64,000 nt of DNA. Source: Conchocele bisecta (lineage: Eukaryota > Mollusca > Bivalvia > Lucinida > Thyasiridae). This document shows positions 1 through 9,720 of this stretch, in pieces. A model generated the notes under the pieces. The model saw only the letters and a program-made list of their open reading frames with translations. It was not told where the DNA came from and ran no database searches. A program made the translations under genes and the position numbers. Position 1 is the first letter of the stretch. The number at the start of each line of letters is the position of its first letter. Location of the stretch: assembly GCA_029237695.1 (NCBI GenBank), contig JAQRGA010000042.1, positions 2,046,001-2,110,000 on the forward strand, in the 5' to 3' direction.

Positions 1-103
1 ATTTTTCTTGTAATTGATATGAAGAAGTTTTAAAATAAATCCTTCATATAGATTTATATAAAAATTCAAGAATCTTACATAAGAGTAACAAGGAGTAAGT
101 ATA

Positions 104-400
104 ATGACAAAAAGAGATATGGTGCTTAAAATTTCTGGAGAAACAGATTTAACGCAAAATCAGGTAAGTTCAGTAGTTCAAAAAACTTTGGATTACATCT
201 CAGATGAGCTATCATCAGCAAATACTATTGAGCTTAGAAACTTTGGAGTATTTGAAGTTAAAGTTAGAAAAGCAAGAAAAGGACGTAATCCAAACAAACC
301 TGAGAATGAAGTAATTATTCCGGAAAGAACTGTTGTAAAATTCAGACCGGGTAAAGAGTTAAAAGACAAAGTCAATAAAATAAATCCCAATGCCTTATAA
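104..400 (+). CDS. HU/IHF-family nucleoid DNA-binding protein
   Basis: A 98-residue histone-like protein that binds and bends DNA as a dimer in the nucleoid. It begins with the usual helical dimer segment, and the beta-arm carries the family signature around residues 58-84 (ARKGRNPNKP, then VVKFRPGKELK). The length matches HU/IHF exactly. The sequence is somewhat IHF-like, but HU and IHF cannot be separated by eye. The start is fixed by an AAGGAGT ribosome binding site at 90-96, seven bases before the ATG. A strong terminator follows, so the gene is probably its own transcription unit. Confidence 0.93.
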   Translation: MTKRDMVLKISGETDLTQNQVSSVVQKTLDYISDELSSANTIELRNFGVFEVKVRKARKGRNPNKPENEVIIPERTVVKFRPGKELKDKVNKINPNAL

Positions 401-432
401 TAAATAGCGTTAGCTTTTACTTGTAGTATATT

Positions 433-463
433 AACCCCACATCTAAAATTTGCGGGGTTTTTT
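433..463 (+). terminator. Rho-independent terminator after the HU gene
   Basis: AACCCCAC and TGCGGGGTT form an eight-pair GC-rich stem with one mismatch, around an AT-rich loop. A run of T residues follows directly. It sits 33 bases after the HU stop and before hisS. Confidence 0.85.
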
Positions 464-517
464 ATTTGATACCCAAATTTCTAAATATAATTAATTTAAA
501 ATATCACGAGGCTTAAA

Positions 518-1768
518 ATGGCATCTTTTTCTCCACCACCCGGAACATCTGATATACTGCCTGAGGAAATACAAAATTGGAATTTTATTCAAACTATAGC
601 TAATAAAGTTTTTTCTTTATATGGCTATAAGGAAATAAGAACACCTATATTCGAATATACAGAAGTCTTCCTGAAGAGTATTGGATCAGAAACAGAAGTA
701 GTAAAAAAAGAAATGTACACTTTTAAAGATAGAGGTGGCAGAAGCTTAACATTACGGCCTGAAGGGACTGCAGGAGTAATGAGAGCTCTTATGAAAACTG
801 ATGCACCCAACGGCGTAGAAACAAAAGTCTATTATCTAGGTCCAATGTTTAGAGGCGAAAGACCTGCAGCAGGTAGAAAAAGACAATTTCACCAGGTAGG
901 CAGTGAAAATGTAGGTAAAATCGGTCCTGAATATGATGCTGAAAATATAATTATGCTAATGCATTATATCGATGAATTAAAAATTACAGGAACTAAGCTC
1001 TTAATCAATACCAGAGGTACTGCAGAAGATAGAGAACCTGCAGAAAAAGAATTAAGAAAGTATTTAGATCCACATATATTAAATATGTGCCCTGACTGTA
1101 AAGATAGATATAATAGAAATATCTGGAGAATACTAGACTGTAAATCACCTGAATGCCGAGAAGTAATACAGGACTCTCCAAATCTGACAAAATTTTTTAC
1201 TACTGAAACTCAGGAATACTTCAGCAGAGTAATCAATATTTTAAAAGAACAAAATATTGATTTTGAAATTGATTCAAGATTAGTACGTGGACTTGATTAT
1301 TACCAGCATACAGTTTTTGAGGTAACTCATTCAGGACTTGGCGGTCAAAATGCAATTGCCGGTGGCGGTAGATATAATATTACAGTCCCCGGTTCTAAAA
1401 AATCACTCATTGGAGTAGGTTTTGCAGCGGGAATAGAAAGACTTTTGATAGCACTGGAATCATGTAATAATCAAAATAACGAAGAAATAAAACATCCTAT
1501 CTTCTTTGTAAGTCTAGGGGGGGAGGCTAAAAAAGAAAACTTAAAACTATCTTTTGAACTTAGAAAAAACAATATTTTCACTCTCATGGAAATGGAAGAT
1601 AGCAAAAGCATGAAAGCTCAAATGCGTTCAGCAGGAAAAAACGAAGCTAAGATAGTCTTAATAAGAGGTGAAAACGAACTAGAAAACGGTACTATAATAT
1701 TAAAAAATATGATACTAAAAGAACAACATGAAATTAAAATATCAGAATTATATAATCATATTTCTTAA
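518..1768 (+). CDS. hisS: Histidyl-tRNA synthetase
   Basis: A class II aminoacyl-tRNA synthetase that charges tRNA-His with histidine in the cytoplasm. Visible signatures are PPGTSDILPE at the N-terminus, motif 2 (LRPEGTAGVMRA near residue 83), QFHQVGSE, the histidine-binding segment RGLDYYQHTVFEV near residue 260, GGGRYN, and motif 3 (GVGFAAGIERLL). An inserted CPDC...C...C cluster near residue 190 is of the kind seen in Firmicutes-type HisS. The C-terminal anticodon-binding domain (about residues 325-416) is present. At 416 residues the length is normal. ACGAGG upstream of the ATG serves as ribosome binding site. Confidence 0.96.
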   Translation: MASFSPPPGTSDILPEEIQNWNFIQTIANKVFSLYGYKEIRTPIFEYTEVFLKSIGSETEVVKKEMYTFKDRGGRSLTLRPEGTAGVMRALMKTDAPNGVETKVYYLGPMFRGERPAAGRKRQFHQVGSENVGKIGPEYDAENIIMLMHYIDELKITGTKLLINTRGTAEDREPAEKELRKYLDPHILNMCPDCKDRYNRNIWRILDCKSPECREVIQDSPNLTKFFTTETQEYFSRVINILKEQNIDFEIDSRLVRGLDYYQHTVFEVTHSGLGGQNAIAGGGRYNITVPGSKKSLIGVGFAAGIERLLIALESCNNQNNEEIKHPIFFVSLGGEAKKENLKLSFELRKNNIFTLMEMEDSKSMKAQMRSAGKNEAKIVLIRGENELENGTIILKNMILKEQHEIKISELYNHIS

Positions 1769-2055
1769 TATTAATTTTTAATAAAATCAAATCCATGTCT
1801 GAACAGCAGGGAACTATTTCATGCTAATCTAAATTATATAATGAGAAAAACTGCCAGTATTAAAAATATTAAAGAGAGTTTTTCAAAATTTTTATACTGA
1901 ACATTACAAGAATAATTAAAAGCTTTATTGTATAATTATTTAACAAAACTTTTAATTATGGTTTTTAAAATACCGCATACAGAAATTATTTATAAGATTA
2001 ATATTAAGTTTTAAAAAATAGATATATAAATATAAATGGAAAGAATAGATATAAA

Positions 2056-2844
2056 ATGAAAAAAATAGATATAAGCCAAGATAGTTATAATACCCCTGCA
2101 GGTACTCGTAGATGTATTTTTGATAGACTTTTTTGTGGAACAAGAATATATTTTCATATTATGTTTATCAGTATAATTTGTAAAATGTGCATTATGGTGA
2201 AAATTGGTTTTTTTTCAAATAATATATGGAGTAAAGTCAGCTATAATATTTTAAATCTAGTAGAAAAATGTGGAGGGAAGATACATTTAAAAGGAATGAG
2301 CAATATATCTAAAATAGATGGATCTGCCATTTTTATTCCTAACCATATGAGTATTCTTGAAACTTTTTTATTCCCCTATATTTTAACAAAAAAAAATAAC
2401 CTAATTAGCTATGTTGTTAAACAGTCATTAATAGACGATTCTTTTTTCGGGGTAATTATGAAAGCAATAAAAGCAATACCTACTTCTCGTGATAATCCCA
2501 AAAATGATTTTAAAAATATTATTTCCCAAGGAAGTAAATTATTAGAATCCAACACTTCTTTAGTCATATTTTTACAAAAAAATAGAAGTAATAAAACAAT
2601 TCTTTCAAATATAAATTCTATGGGGACAAAACTTGGAAAAAAAACCGGAGTTCCAATAATACCTGTGGCTCTTAAAACAGATTTTTTGAGTACAGGAAAG
2701 TATATAAAAGATTTTGGTCCTATAAAAAGAAGTAATGATATATACATAGAATTCGGAGAGCCTATTTATGTCAAAGGTAATGGCAGAGAAGAACAACAGC
2801 AAATAGTTTCATTTATTCAGGAAAAATTAAATATCTGGTCATAA
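2056..2844 (+). CDS. PlsC-like 1-acyl-glycerol-3-phosphate acyltransferase, divergent motifs
   Basis: A membrane-associated lysophospholipid acyltransferase homologue of 262 residues, expected to move an acyl chain onto lysophosphatidic acid. The block NHMSILET (H97, E102) replaces the usual NHx4D, as in a known HX4E subgroup of PlsC-like proteins. The glycerophosphate-binding motif, normally FPEGTRS or FPQxTRS, reads FLQKNRS (residues 172-178), so only the Arg and Ser are kept. The later GVPIIPVALKTDF and IEFGEPI segments are typical. A hydrophobic stretch at 31-50 could anchor it. The ribosome binding site is weak (GGAAAG at about 2038). It may be a low-activity or specialised member; the reading frame is intact. 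Confidence 0.75.
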   Translation: MKKIDISQDSYNTPAGTRRCIFDRLFCGTRIYFHIMFISIICKMCIMVKIGFFSNNIWSKVSYNILNLVEKCGGKIHLKGMSNISKIDGSAIFIPNHMSILETFLFPYILTKKNNLISYVVKQSLIDDSFFGVIMKAIKAIPTSRDNPKNDFKNIISQGSKLLESNTSLVIFLQKNRSNKTILSNINSMGTKLGKKTGVPIIPVALKTDFLSTGKYIKDFGPIKRSNDIYIEFGEPIYVKGNGREEQQQIVSFIQEKLNIWS

Positions 2845-3037
2845 AAGGGAGGCATAGTAATGTTTTTTATAATTTATATTTGATAATTGTTTTACAGGTA
2901 GATTCAATTCAGCAGCAGCTTAACCTACGGTAGTTTATTCTCAATATTACTACTGAAAGAATATCCTTTTTTATTCTTTAATAGTAATGACTTACACCTT
3001 AAAAAATAGAAAGTAATAATTTATTTTTAGAAAATCT

Positions 3038-3058
3038 GCAGGAAGCTCTCCTTCCTGC
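3038..3058 (-). terminator. Hairpin terminator downstream of the GspK/PilX-like gene
   Basis: GCAGGAAG and CTTCCTGC form a perfect eight-base-pair stem with a five-base loop. On the minus strand it is followed by AGATTTTCTAAAAATAA, a moderately U-rich tail. It lies 28 bases beyond the stop of the gene at 3086. Confidence 0.6.
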
Positions 3059-3085
3059 GACTTCTCTCCCTCAGCCCATAAACAG

Positions 3086-5491
3086 CTAATTTACATATTT
3101 GAATTTTGAAATATAAAATATAGGATATTTAATGTTAGGATCTGGATTTTTCTTGCTTCTCAGAACTACAAATATTTTTTGAGAAGCCAGTATTTTATCC
3201 ACTCCGATATCAAAAACACCTTTTTTGCCTGTCTTACTACCTATAGTTACATCTCCAAGATCTTTTATTGACTCTCCCATCGCTATAATGTTTAAAGTAC
3301 CGGAATTGGACGTAGTTGTTGTAGCCTTATTTATAAACTTACCGATTATTTCCTCCTTCTCTGCATCGTTATTTTGACCTAAATATAAATAATTGTCATC
3401 ACCTGTTACTAATCTTCTAAATTCATTAACGTTACCATTTAATGAGTCACTTAATATTTCTGCTCTGGATTTGAAAGGATTATCTTTGTCATAAAGCTTA
3501 CTTAACCTTGTTGCCAGCTCTTTTGGCCTATATGAGTTAATTTTGTTTATAGTATTGTAATTCGGATCCATGTCTTTAAGCTTTCTCTTATTACGATTCT
3601 TTTCAAAGCTACCCACATATATTTCCTCAAACATGGTTTTCAGTACATCGATATTATCTGAATTTATATCTGTTTTATCAGATGTTTCTCTGTCATTAGT
3701 CATTTTTATCTGATTCAGGATATTGGCATCGCCGTCGCTGTAACCATTCCCTCCCCCATCAGCCTTTGCACCCTGTTTAGTGTTGAATTTTTTCAAATTA
3801 ATTGTCTGCCATTTTTCTCCCCTATGTATAAAGCCTAATTCCCATGGTGATTTCATAGGTGCGTTCCGTATGTAGGCTGTGGAAACTTCCCATGGTTTTA
3901 TTGAGTTACTAATTTCTAGATCTCTCTCGGTAAATTGTGGAGGCATTGGCTGACAAATAGAATTATTAGCGTTCAATGAATTAGTTCCGTCGAATTTTGT
4001 TTTCCAGTCTACCAAGCGTGTATTCTGCCGAGGATCATCAACTTCGGCGTTAAAATAAAACTTATTATCCCCTTTCTGAGTAGTGCCACCGGAGGTTACA
4101 TTTCGATTTATATTAATTTGCCTATTACCATTAAATACAGTTGCAAAATCATAAAAATCCTTCTTATTCGTTTTAGGATTTATTTTCTCACTTTCAAATT
4201 TTACTGTCAGTTTTCTAATTTTTAATTTTTCAATAAATATATTCCTAGGCAGCAGCTTAGAAAATATATAATTAGGGAGGTTAGAGTCAGAAGGAAAGTT
4301 TAGTTTTTTTGAAACAACGATATGTTCATTATTCGAATTCAGTATTATTTTTGATGTAGTTATTGTTGGCATAACGTAATCTGTAAAGCTAGTGACTCCC
4401 GTATTAGGTTTGTTTCCAACGCTAAATTCATAGTCCATTTTCACAGTTACCCGAACATCTTTATATTTTTGATTACTCAGCTTATAATACATATTAATTA
4501 ATTCAACAGTTACATTTATATCTATCATAACTGAATACCTAGATTTATTCCGAGTACCATTGGTTTTTGTGATTTTGATCCAAGGATCAAATTCAACTTG
4601 AACTTCATTAATGTAGGGAACTCTTTCCAGACCGACATAGGTCGGTGCATTTTCATCATCTGTTGTTGCATTCGAATCAGAGTCGGAATAATCAATCAGG
4701 TTTGCCATAATCTGATTCCTTCTCTGTTTTAAATCTTTAAAACTACCATTACTATTCCAGTTTGTCAGCCATGGTATTCCGCCTTTCTCTATTTTTGCCG
4801 AATCTGTTTCTGAAAATGCAACAGGAGAATCTGCCAGTGGTGACTTAGCAATTTTATTGTTGAAATTATCCCAGTCTGTCCTTGCAAGGTTAAACCTATG
4901 ATAGAACCCTGTGGCTGAAGGTTGTTTTTTATCATCAATCCAGTATTTTTCAGGCGATTTAGGAGTTTGGGGAGGGATTACAATATAAGCTATTCTTGAA
5001 ATGATTTCACCATGCCTATTTTTAAAATAAATCCATGTTAATGGAGTTTCAGGGTCTGTAGAGTCGTACTTATAATCTATTCCGTTTGTTGTCGTCGACA
5101 TCTTCTTTAAATCGTGGGTATATCTTTCTACCACATCTGAATTAGTTACATCAATAGTGCTATCAAAACTCATTATATGACCATAATCATCACTATTTTG
5201 GGTTCCGCTGTATATTTTTATTAATTGAATAGCTCTGTTTAAGGCAGTATCTGCAGCCATGCCTGCGTTTACTGAATTATTATAATTTATAGCGGCTTTT
5301 TTCTCTAAAGTAGCAGTAGTGAGAAATGTTAATCCCATGATCATAATCATTGCAAGAATGCCTAATACAAAAATAATAATCATACCGTTTTGACCATTTA
5401 GGTCGTTTCGGCCGGACTGCGGCCGGACTGCGGCCGGATTTTCTTTTAGGGTTGGCTGGTGGTTAATGCGGGATTTTGGTGTACAATGCAT
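3086..5491 (-). CDS. Large GspK/PilX-like pseudopilin-type membrane protein
   Basis: An 801-residue protein with one N-terminal hydrophobic helix (about residues 37-58, beginning GMIIIFVLGILAMIMIMG) after a polar leader. A long extracytoplasmic domain rich in Asn, Lys and Thr follows. This layout resembles PilX/GspK minor pilins, where a Gly before the helix is the prepilin peptidase site; the usual Glu at +5 is absent. Beyond the helix I recognise no named domain. A role at the tip of a type II secretion or type IV pilus machine is inference. The leader is encoded by a GC-rich 11-bp tandem repeat (5409-5438) that stands out sharply in this AT-rich DNA. The gene stands alone and has its own terminator. 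Confidence 0.55.
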   Translation of the reverse strand: MHCTPKSRINHQPTLKENPAAVRPQSGRNDLNGQNGMIIIFVLGILAMIMIMGLTFLTTATLEKKAAINYNNSVNAGMAADTALNRAIQLIKIYSGTQNSDDYGHIMSFDSTIDVTNSDVVERYTHDLKKMSTTTNGIDYKYDSTDPETPLTWIYFKNRHGEIISRIAYIVIPPQTPKSPEKYWIDDKKQPSATGFYHRFNLARTDWDNFNNKIAKSPLADSPVAFSETDSAKIEKGGIPWLTNWNSNGSFKDLKQRRNQIMANLIDYSDSDSNATTDDENAPTYVGLERVPYINEVQVEFDPWIKITKTNGTRNKSRYSVMIDINVTVELINMYYKLSNQKYKDVRVTVKMDYEFSVGNKPNTGVTSFTDYVMPTITTSKIILNSNNEHIVVSKKLNFPSDSNLPNYIFSKLLPRNIFIEKLKIRKLTVKFESEKINPKTNKKDFYDFATVFNGNRQININRNVTSGGTTQKGDNKFYFNAEVDDPRQNTRLVDWKTKFDGTNSLNANNSICQPMPPQFTERDLEISNSIKPWEVSTAYIRNAPMKSPWELGFIHRGEKWQTINLKKFNTKQGAKADGGGNGYSDGDANILNQIKMTNDRETSDKTDINSDNIDVLKTMFEEIYVGSFEKNRNKRKLKDMDPNYNTINKINSYRPKELATRLSKLYDKDNPFKSRAEILSDSLNGNVNEFRRLVTGDDNYLYLGQNNDAEKEEIIGKFINKATTTTSNSGTLNIIAMGESIKDLGDVTIGSKTGKKGVFDIGVDKILASQKIFVVLRSKKNPDPNIKYPIFYISKFKYVN
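5409..5438. repeat. 11-bp GC-rich tandem repeat in a coding leader
   Basis: CGGCCGGACTG occurs twice in full (5409-5419, 5420-5430) and then partially (5431-5438). The unit is not a multiple of three, so gain or loss of one copy would shift the frame of the pilin-like gene. It is by far the most GC-rich spot in the neighbourhood. Confidence 0.85.
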
Positions 5492-5789
5492 AGCTCTCTC
5501 TTTATCATTTAGATTTTAAAGATTAACAATCAAAACATTACTAACTGCATTGTAATGAATATCATGCCAATTAACAAGAATGCCTAATCAGAAAATTAGT
5601 TAAAATTTTATTAAACAGCAAATTTTAAGATAGAATCTAGTTTCTTCGTAAAACGACGAAGCTAGAATAATAGACCACTGAAAAGTAATAAATTAAAAAG
5701 ACAAAGCCTAATATCAATGGAGATAATGCGGCAAAACAGTGTCAATTTCATTATAGAAAATAGTTTATTCTTTTATAGCAATACAGCAA
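5492..5789. other. Intergenic region with one hairpin
   Basis: No gene was seen. At 5636-5666 TCTAG and CTTCGT pair with ACGAAG and CTAGA around a six-base loop, with a TTT bulge in the left arm. On the minus strand it lies downstream of the GT4 glycosyltransferase and could be its terminator, although the tail is only weakly U-rich. Confidence 0.35.
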
Positions 5790-6962
5790 TCATAATTTAT
5801 AATTAGCATACTCTTTTTCTAGGCAGTCGCACATATAATGCCAGTCAAATTTCTCTTTAACAAACTCTCTGCCGTTACGTCCAAGCTCTTTAGCTAATTC
5901 AGGATTTTTAATCAGTTTAAGCGTATACTCATATACTTTTTCAAGATTACCAGCCTGAGTTATATAGCCTGTTTTATTATTAATAATAACTTCAGGTGTA
6001 CCATCTAAATCAAACCCTATTGCAGGTTTTCCAGATGCTAAAGCCTGAACAACTGCCCTTGGTAATCCTTCTCTCAATGATAAGTGGACTAAAATATCTA
6101 TAATTTTTAAATATTCTGCTACCTTATTAGGTCTTACTAAACCTGCAAAAATAAAGTTTTGAGATAATCCTAAATCTGCTATTTGATTTTCAAGTTCTTC
6201 TCTCAAAATTCCATCACCTACTATTAATACACGTAAATCAGGAATTTGTTTAACAAGCTTTACGGTAATTTCAATGAGGGAATCATATCCTTTTAGCGGA
6301 AAAAGTCTGGCAACAGCACCAATTACAGGTGAGTTCCCGGGAATATTTAGTTTCTGTTTTAGAGGAATATTATCACTATTTTTTAAAAATGGTTCAAGTT
6401 CCATTCCGCTATAAACAACTCTGTATTTTTCAGCAGAAGCTATTTTTTTTTCAATACACTGATCGATCATTGCCTGTGCAACAGCATAAATTTTATGGCA
6501 TTTTTTTGCAGACCATTTTTCCAAAGTTTGATAAATAAAGTTTTTAATTCCTGTCTCATTTCTATGAAAGGCCTGCCCATGAATAGTATGTACAATATAG
6601 GGAACTTTAACCGAATGTGCTGCATGCCGTCCAATTATACCTGCTTTTGAACTATGAGTATGAACTATATCAAATTTATTCTCTGATAAATATTTTCTTA
6701 TATCAAAATAAGCTCTTAAATCTTTAATTGGATTTATATTTCTTATAAGAGAGTCTATTTCAACAATTTTCAATTTGTACTTTTTTACAAGGTGATTTTC
6801 TTTAAGTAGTTTTCCTTCAGGTCCATTTGTAGGACCTGTAACCAAAACAACATCATGACCTTTTTCGATTAATCCAATAACAGAAAGAAGCGTATTTTCC
6901 TGTGCTCCTCCTATTATCATTCGTGTAATAATATGACAAATTTTCAATTTGAGTTTATCCAT
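5790..6962 (-). CDS. GT4-family glycosyltransferase
   Basis: A 390-residue retaining glycosyltransferase of GT-B fold, probably building a cell-surface polysaccharide or glycolipid in the cytoplasm. The N-terminal domain opens with ICHIITRMIIGGAQENTL, typical of the family. The C-terminal domain has the donor site: RLFPLKGYDSLIE, then LREGLPRAVVQALASGKP with the EX7E-type acidic residues and DGTPEVI. It starts 29 bases downstream of ispE on the same strand, so the two are probably co-transcribed. The sugar donor and acceptor cannot be told from sequence. Confidence 0.85.
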   Translation of the reverse strand: MDKLKLKICHIITRMIIGGAQENTLLSVIGLIEKGHDVVLVTGPTNGPEGKLLKENHLVKKYKLKIVEIDSLIRNINPIKDLRAYFDIRKYLSENKFDIVHTHSSKAGIIGRHAAHSVKVPYIVHTIHGQAFHRNETGIKNFIYQTLEKWSAKKCHKIYAVAQAMIDQCIEKKIASAEKYRVVYSGMELEPFLKNSDNIPLKQKLNIPGNSPVIGAVARLFPLKGYDSLIEITVKLVKQIPDLRVLIVGDGILREELENQIADLGLSQNFIFAGLVRPNKVAEYLKIIDILVHLSLREGLPRAVVQALASGKPAIGFDLDGTPEVIINNKTGYITQAGNLEKVYEYTLKLIKNPELAKELGRNGREFVKEKFDWHYMCDCLEKEYANYKL

Positions 6963-6991
6963 TTAGCTGATAACATTTCCAGTATCCAATT

Positions 6992-7867
6992 TCAATTTTC
7001 TAAACAATTTGTAATTAAATACTCAATATTTGCATTAAATTTCTTTTTCATTTTATTTACTATATATTCTGCCTGTTTTTTATTTTCACAAATAGCAAAT
7101 AATGTTGGACCACTACCTGTAATTTCAGCATTCAAAGCCCCTGCTTCAATTAATCCATTTTTAAGAATGGTTAAAATAGGAAACTTTTCATATAATGCAG
7201 CAGCGAGATCATTTCTTAAAGTATCAGTTACTAATTTTAGATCCTGTTTTGATAATGAGTCAATATAATCATCAATTTCTAAATTATTATCACTGCGTTT
7301 TAAATTTTTATATGCCCAGCCAGCACTAACAGGAAAATGTGGAGCACATATAATAATATAAAAATTCTGTTTTATATTAAAAGGGTTTAAAATTTCACCA
7401 GCTCCTCTACCTACAGATATAACCGAATTAAGAAAAAATGGAACATCAGCTCCAAGTTTAGCTGCAATATTTAATAATTCTTCATCATTAAATAAATTAA
7501 ACTCTTTTTGAAGAATCAATAATACAGCTGCTGCGTCAGAACTGCCGCCGCCCATTCCTCCAGCAATTGGAATTCGTTTTTCAATACTGATTGTCATACC
7601 TTTAGCAATATTATCACCGCTAAAATATAGTTTTCCAGCTTTATAGCATAGATTACTCTCATCTATAGGAACATCAGGATGGTTAGTTTTAATAACAACA
7701 TCACTACTGTGGTTAAAACTTACTGCAATGGTATCATAAATATTTTCAAGAGGTAAAAAAATAGTTTCTATTTCATGATAATTATTACTGTTTTTCCCAT
7801 TAACCTTTAAAAACAGATTAATTTTAGCCGGAGTATTTAAACTGTATTGATACATTTTATATTCCAT
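6992..7867 (-). CDS. ispE: 4-diphosphocytidyl-2-C-methyl-D-erythritol kinase
   Basis: A GHMP-family kinase of the non-mevalonate isoprenoid pathway. It phosphorylates CDP-methylerythritol with ATP. Signatures are PAKINLFL (13-20), the glycine-rich ATP loop PIAGGMGGGSSDAAAVL (100-116) and the C-terminal ITGSGPTLFAI. The length of 291 residues is normal. Two starts are possible: ATG at 7867, which has no clear ribosome binding site, or ATG at 7855 (MYQYSLNTPAK), which has GGA seven bases before it. The second fits the family N-terminus better. It is the first gene of a pair with the GT4 transferase. Confidence 0.94.
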   Translation of the reverse strand: MEYKMYQYSLNTPAKINLFLKVNGKNSNNYHEIETIFLPLENIYDTIAVSFNHSSDVVIKTNHPDVPIDESNLCYKAGKLYFSGDNIAKGMTISIEKRIPIAGGMGGGSSDAAAVLLILQKEFNLFNDEELLNIAAKLGADVPFFLNSVISVGRGAGEILNPFNIKQNFYIIICAPHFPVSAGWAYKNLKRSDNNLEIDDYIDSLSKQDLKLVTDTLRNDLAAALYEKFPILTILKNGLIEAGALNAEITGSGPTLFAICENKKQAEYIVNKMKKKFNANIEYLITNCLEN

Positions 7868-8087
7868 TTTCAGCTATTAACTTTATGCTGTAAATCTCTA
7901 GTTTTTATTAAACTATAACTCAATTTTATAAATTTATGAGTGCAGTTTAACTATCAACATTAAATATTTTTAATAAATAATATAGTTAGATAAATATTGC
8001 TTTATAATGTTTTTAAAAGAGTGCTTCTAATTACTGCCGGTATTGTCATGCTTAAGGAGCTTTTTAATCAGAAGCAGTGGAATCATG

Positions 8088-9716
8088 TTAATTAGCCTCT
8101 AAAGAAATTGAAGTGCAAATATATGCACGGGAATTGAAATTCCGTTTCCGCAACGCAGACTTTACTTTGATAAATCTAAAAAACAGTTGACATATCTTTT
8201 CAACTAAATCAGGCATATCTGAACTTTGCAGATAAGTGTCATCATTATATCCCAGTTTGGCTAATAATTCTGAATCGCCAATAATTTTAACATGAGGAAC
8301 AAATATTCCTTCAGAATTCTTTTTACTGCATCCCTGCAGTCCTATTTCAGAAGAAGGATGATTACTACAGCAGTTTGGACAACCTGATATTTTAATATTA
8401 TTTATAAGGCTATCCAGTGTATGGCTTTTTAAATCAGGATTAGATTTTATTATTCTCTCCAGCGTATTGGTAATTTCATTAGCAAATGGTTTTGGATCAA
8501 CTACCCCAATACTACAAACATTACTTCCAATACATGAGGTTACCAATCCTTCAAATGAATCTGCCTTATAGTCATAAATATCTTTAGCATTTTCCAGTAA
8601 TTCATATACATATTCCAACTGATCATCTCTCACGGGGATAAAGAGATCATTATTTCTTGTAAGTCTGATAAAAGGCGTATTTAATTTTTCTGTCAGCTCC
8701 AAAATTATTTTAGCTGTTTCAATTGAGACAACCCCATAAGGAGTGAAGAGTTTCAACAGAGAAATATTTTTATAAACAGTATCAGTTACTGCACGCTTCT
8801 TCCATTTATTAAAATCGCTATTATCTATTTCTGATTTTGATTTTAATTCTTTTAAAAAATCAAATTTATTTGTACTTTTCAAATTATATTCTGGCAGTTT
8901 TAAGTCTGATTTTAAAACTTTATCATAGTACTTGGTAAATAGCTTAATATATTTCTCTCTACCCAGTTTCTGTGCAACATACCTAAGTCTCGCTTTAGTC
9001 CGCTTCTCTCTGTTACCATGATCATGAAAAAGATCGGTTACAGCAATTGCACAGTGAATAAATTTGTCTTCAGAAATAAAATCAAATATCTTAATTGCCG
9101 GCGAACTATTTTTTCCCATTCCTCCACCGGAATAAACCTCAAAACCTTTTTTATGATTTACTAACTTGGCTATAAATCCCAAATCATAGTATTTTGCAAA
9201 AGATGTATCACTGGAATCACAGGAAAAAGCGAATTTTATTTTTCTGGGTAATGAATAGGCTTTTTCATAATTATAGAAATAATCAGCCATGGCGTTGGCA
9301 TGCGGCATGACATCAAATAAAGATTTTTTAGTTAAACCTGAATAATAGCAAACTGCAATATTTCGTAAAGTATCGCCTCCTCCACCCTTAAAATAAAGTC
9401 CAGCATCAGAACACTCCTCTATAATATTAAAAACATATTTAGGATTAACTCCATGCAGTTGAACAGTCTGTCTAGTTGAAAAATGAATAAACTCTATCTT
9501 ATATTTCTCAACTATTTTAATAATTGCTCTATATTTTTCAATAGATAATTCACCGCCTGTTACTCGAATACGAACCATAAATTTATCATCTTTCTGCTTA
9601 TAAACTCCCAAAGAAGCTGAATAGGGTTTCAGTCTAGGATAGTTTATTACCCCTTCTAAATACTCATTAATTTTATCTTTTAAAATGAAATACTCTTTTA
9701 ACATTAATTTTTTCAC
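8088..9716 (-). CDS. Siroheme/4Fe-4S sulfite (or nitrite) reductase
   Basis: A 542-residue ferredoxin-type assimilatory reductase that delivers six electrons to sulfite or nitrite. It shows both pseudo-repeat halves: RIRVTGGELS and FSTRQTVQLHGV near the N-terminus, and the cluster ligands C-x5-C (CIGSNVC, about 393-399) and C-x3-C (CPNCC, about 445-449). The start is GTG at 9716. It lies five bases after cysE, with which it must be co-transcribed, and that context favours sulfite as substrate in cysteine synthesis. A nitrite role cannot be excluded, but no nitrate genes are near. Confidence 0.88.
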   Translation of the reverse strand: MKKLMLKEYFILKDKINEYLEGVINYPRLKPYSASLGVYKQKDDKFMVRIRVTGGELSIEKYRAIIKIVEKYKIEFIHFSTRQTVQLHGVNPKYVFNIIEECSDAGLYFKGGGGDTLRNIAVCYYSGLTKKSLFDVMPHANAMADYFYNYEKAYSLPRKIKFAFSCDSSDTSFAKYYDLGFIAKLVNHKKGFEVYSGGGMGKNSSPAIKIFDFISEDKFIHCAIAVTDLFHDHGNREKRTKARLRYVAQKLGREKYIKLFTKYYDKVLKSDLKLPEYNLKSTNKFDFLKELKSKSEIDNSDFNKWKKRAVTDTVYKNISLLKLFTPYGVVSIETAKIILELTEKLNTPFIRLTRNNDLFIPVRDDQLEYVYELLENAKDIYDYKADSFEGLVTSCIGSNVCSIGVVDPKPFANEITNTLERIIKSNPDLKSHTLDSLINNIKISGCPNCCSNHPSSEIGLQGCSKKNSEGIFVPHVKIIGDSELLAKLGYNDDTYLQSSDMPDLVEKICQLFFRFIKVKSALRKRNFNSRAYICTSISLEAN

Positions 9717-9720
9717 AATA

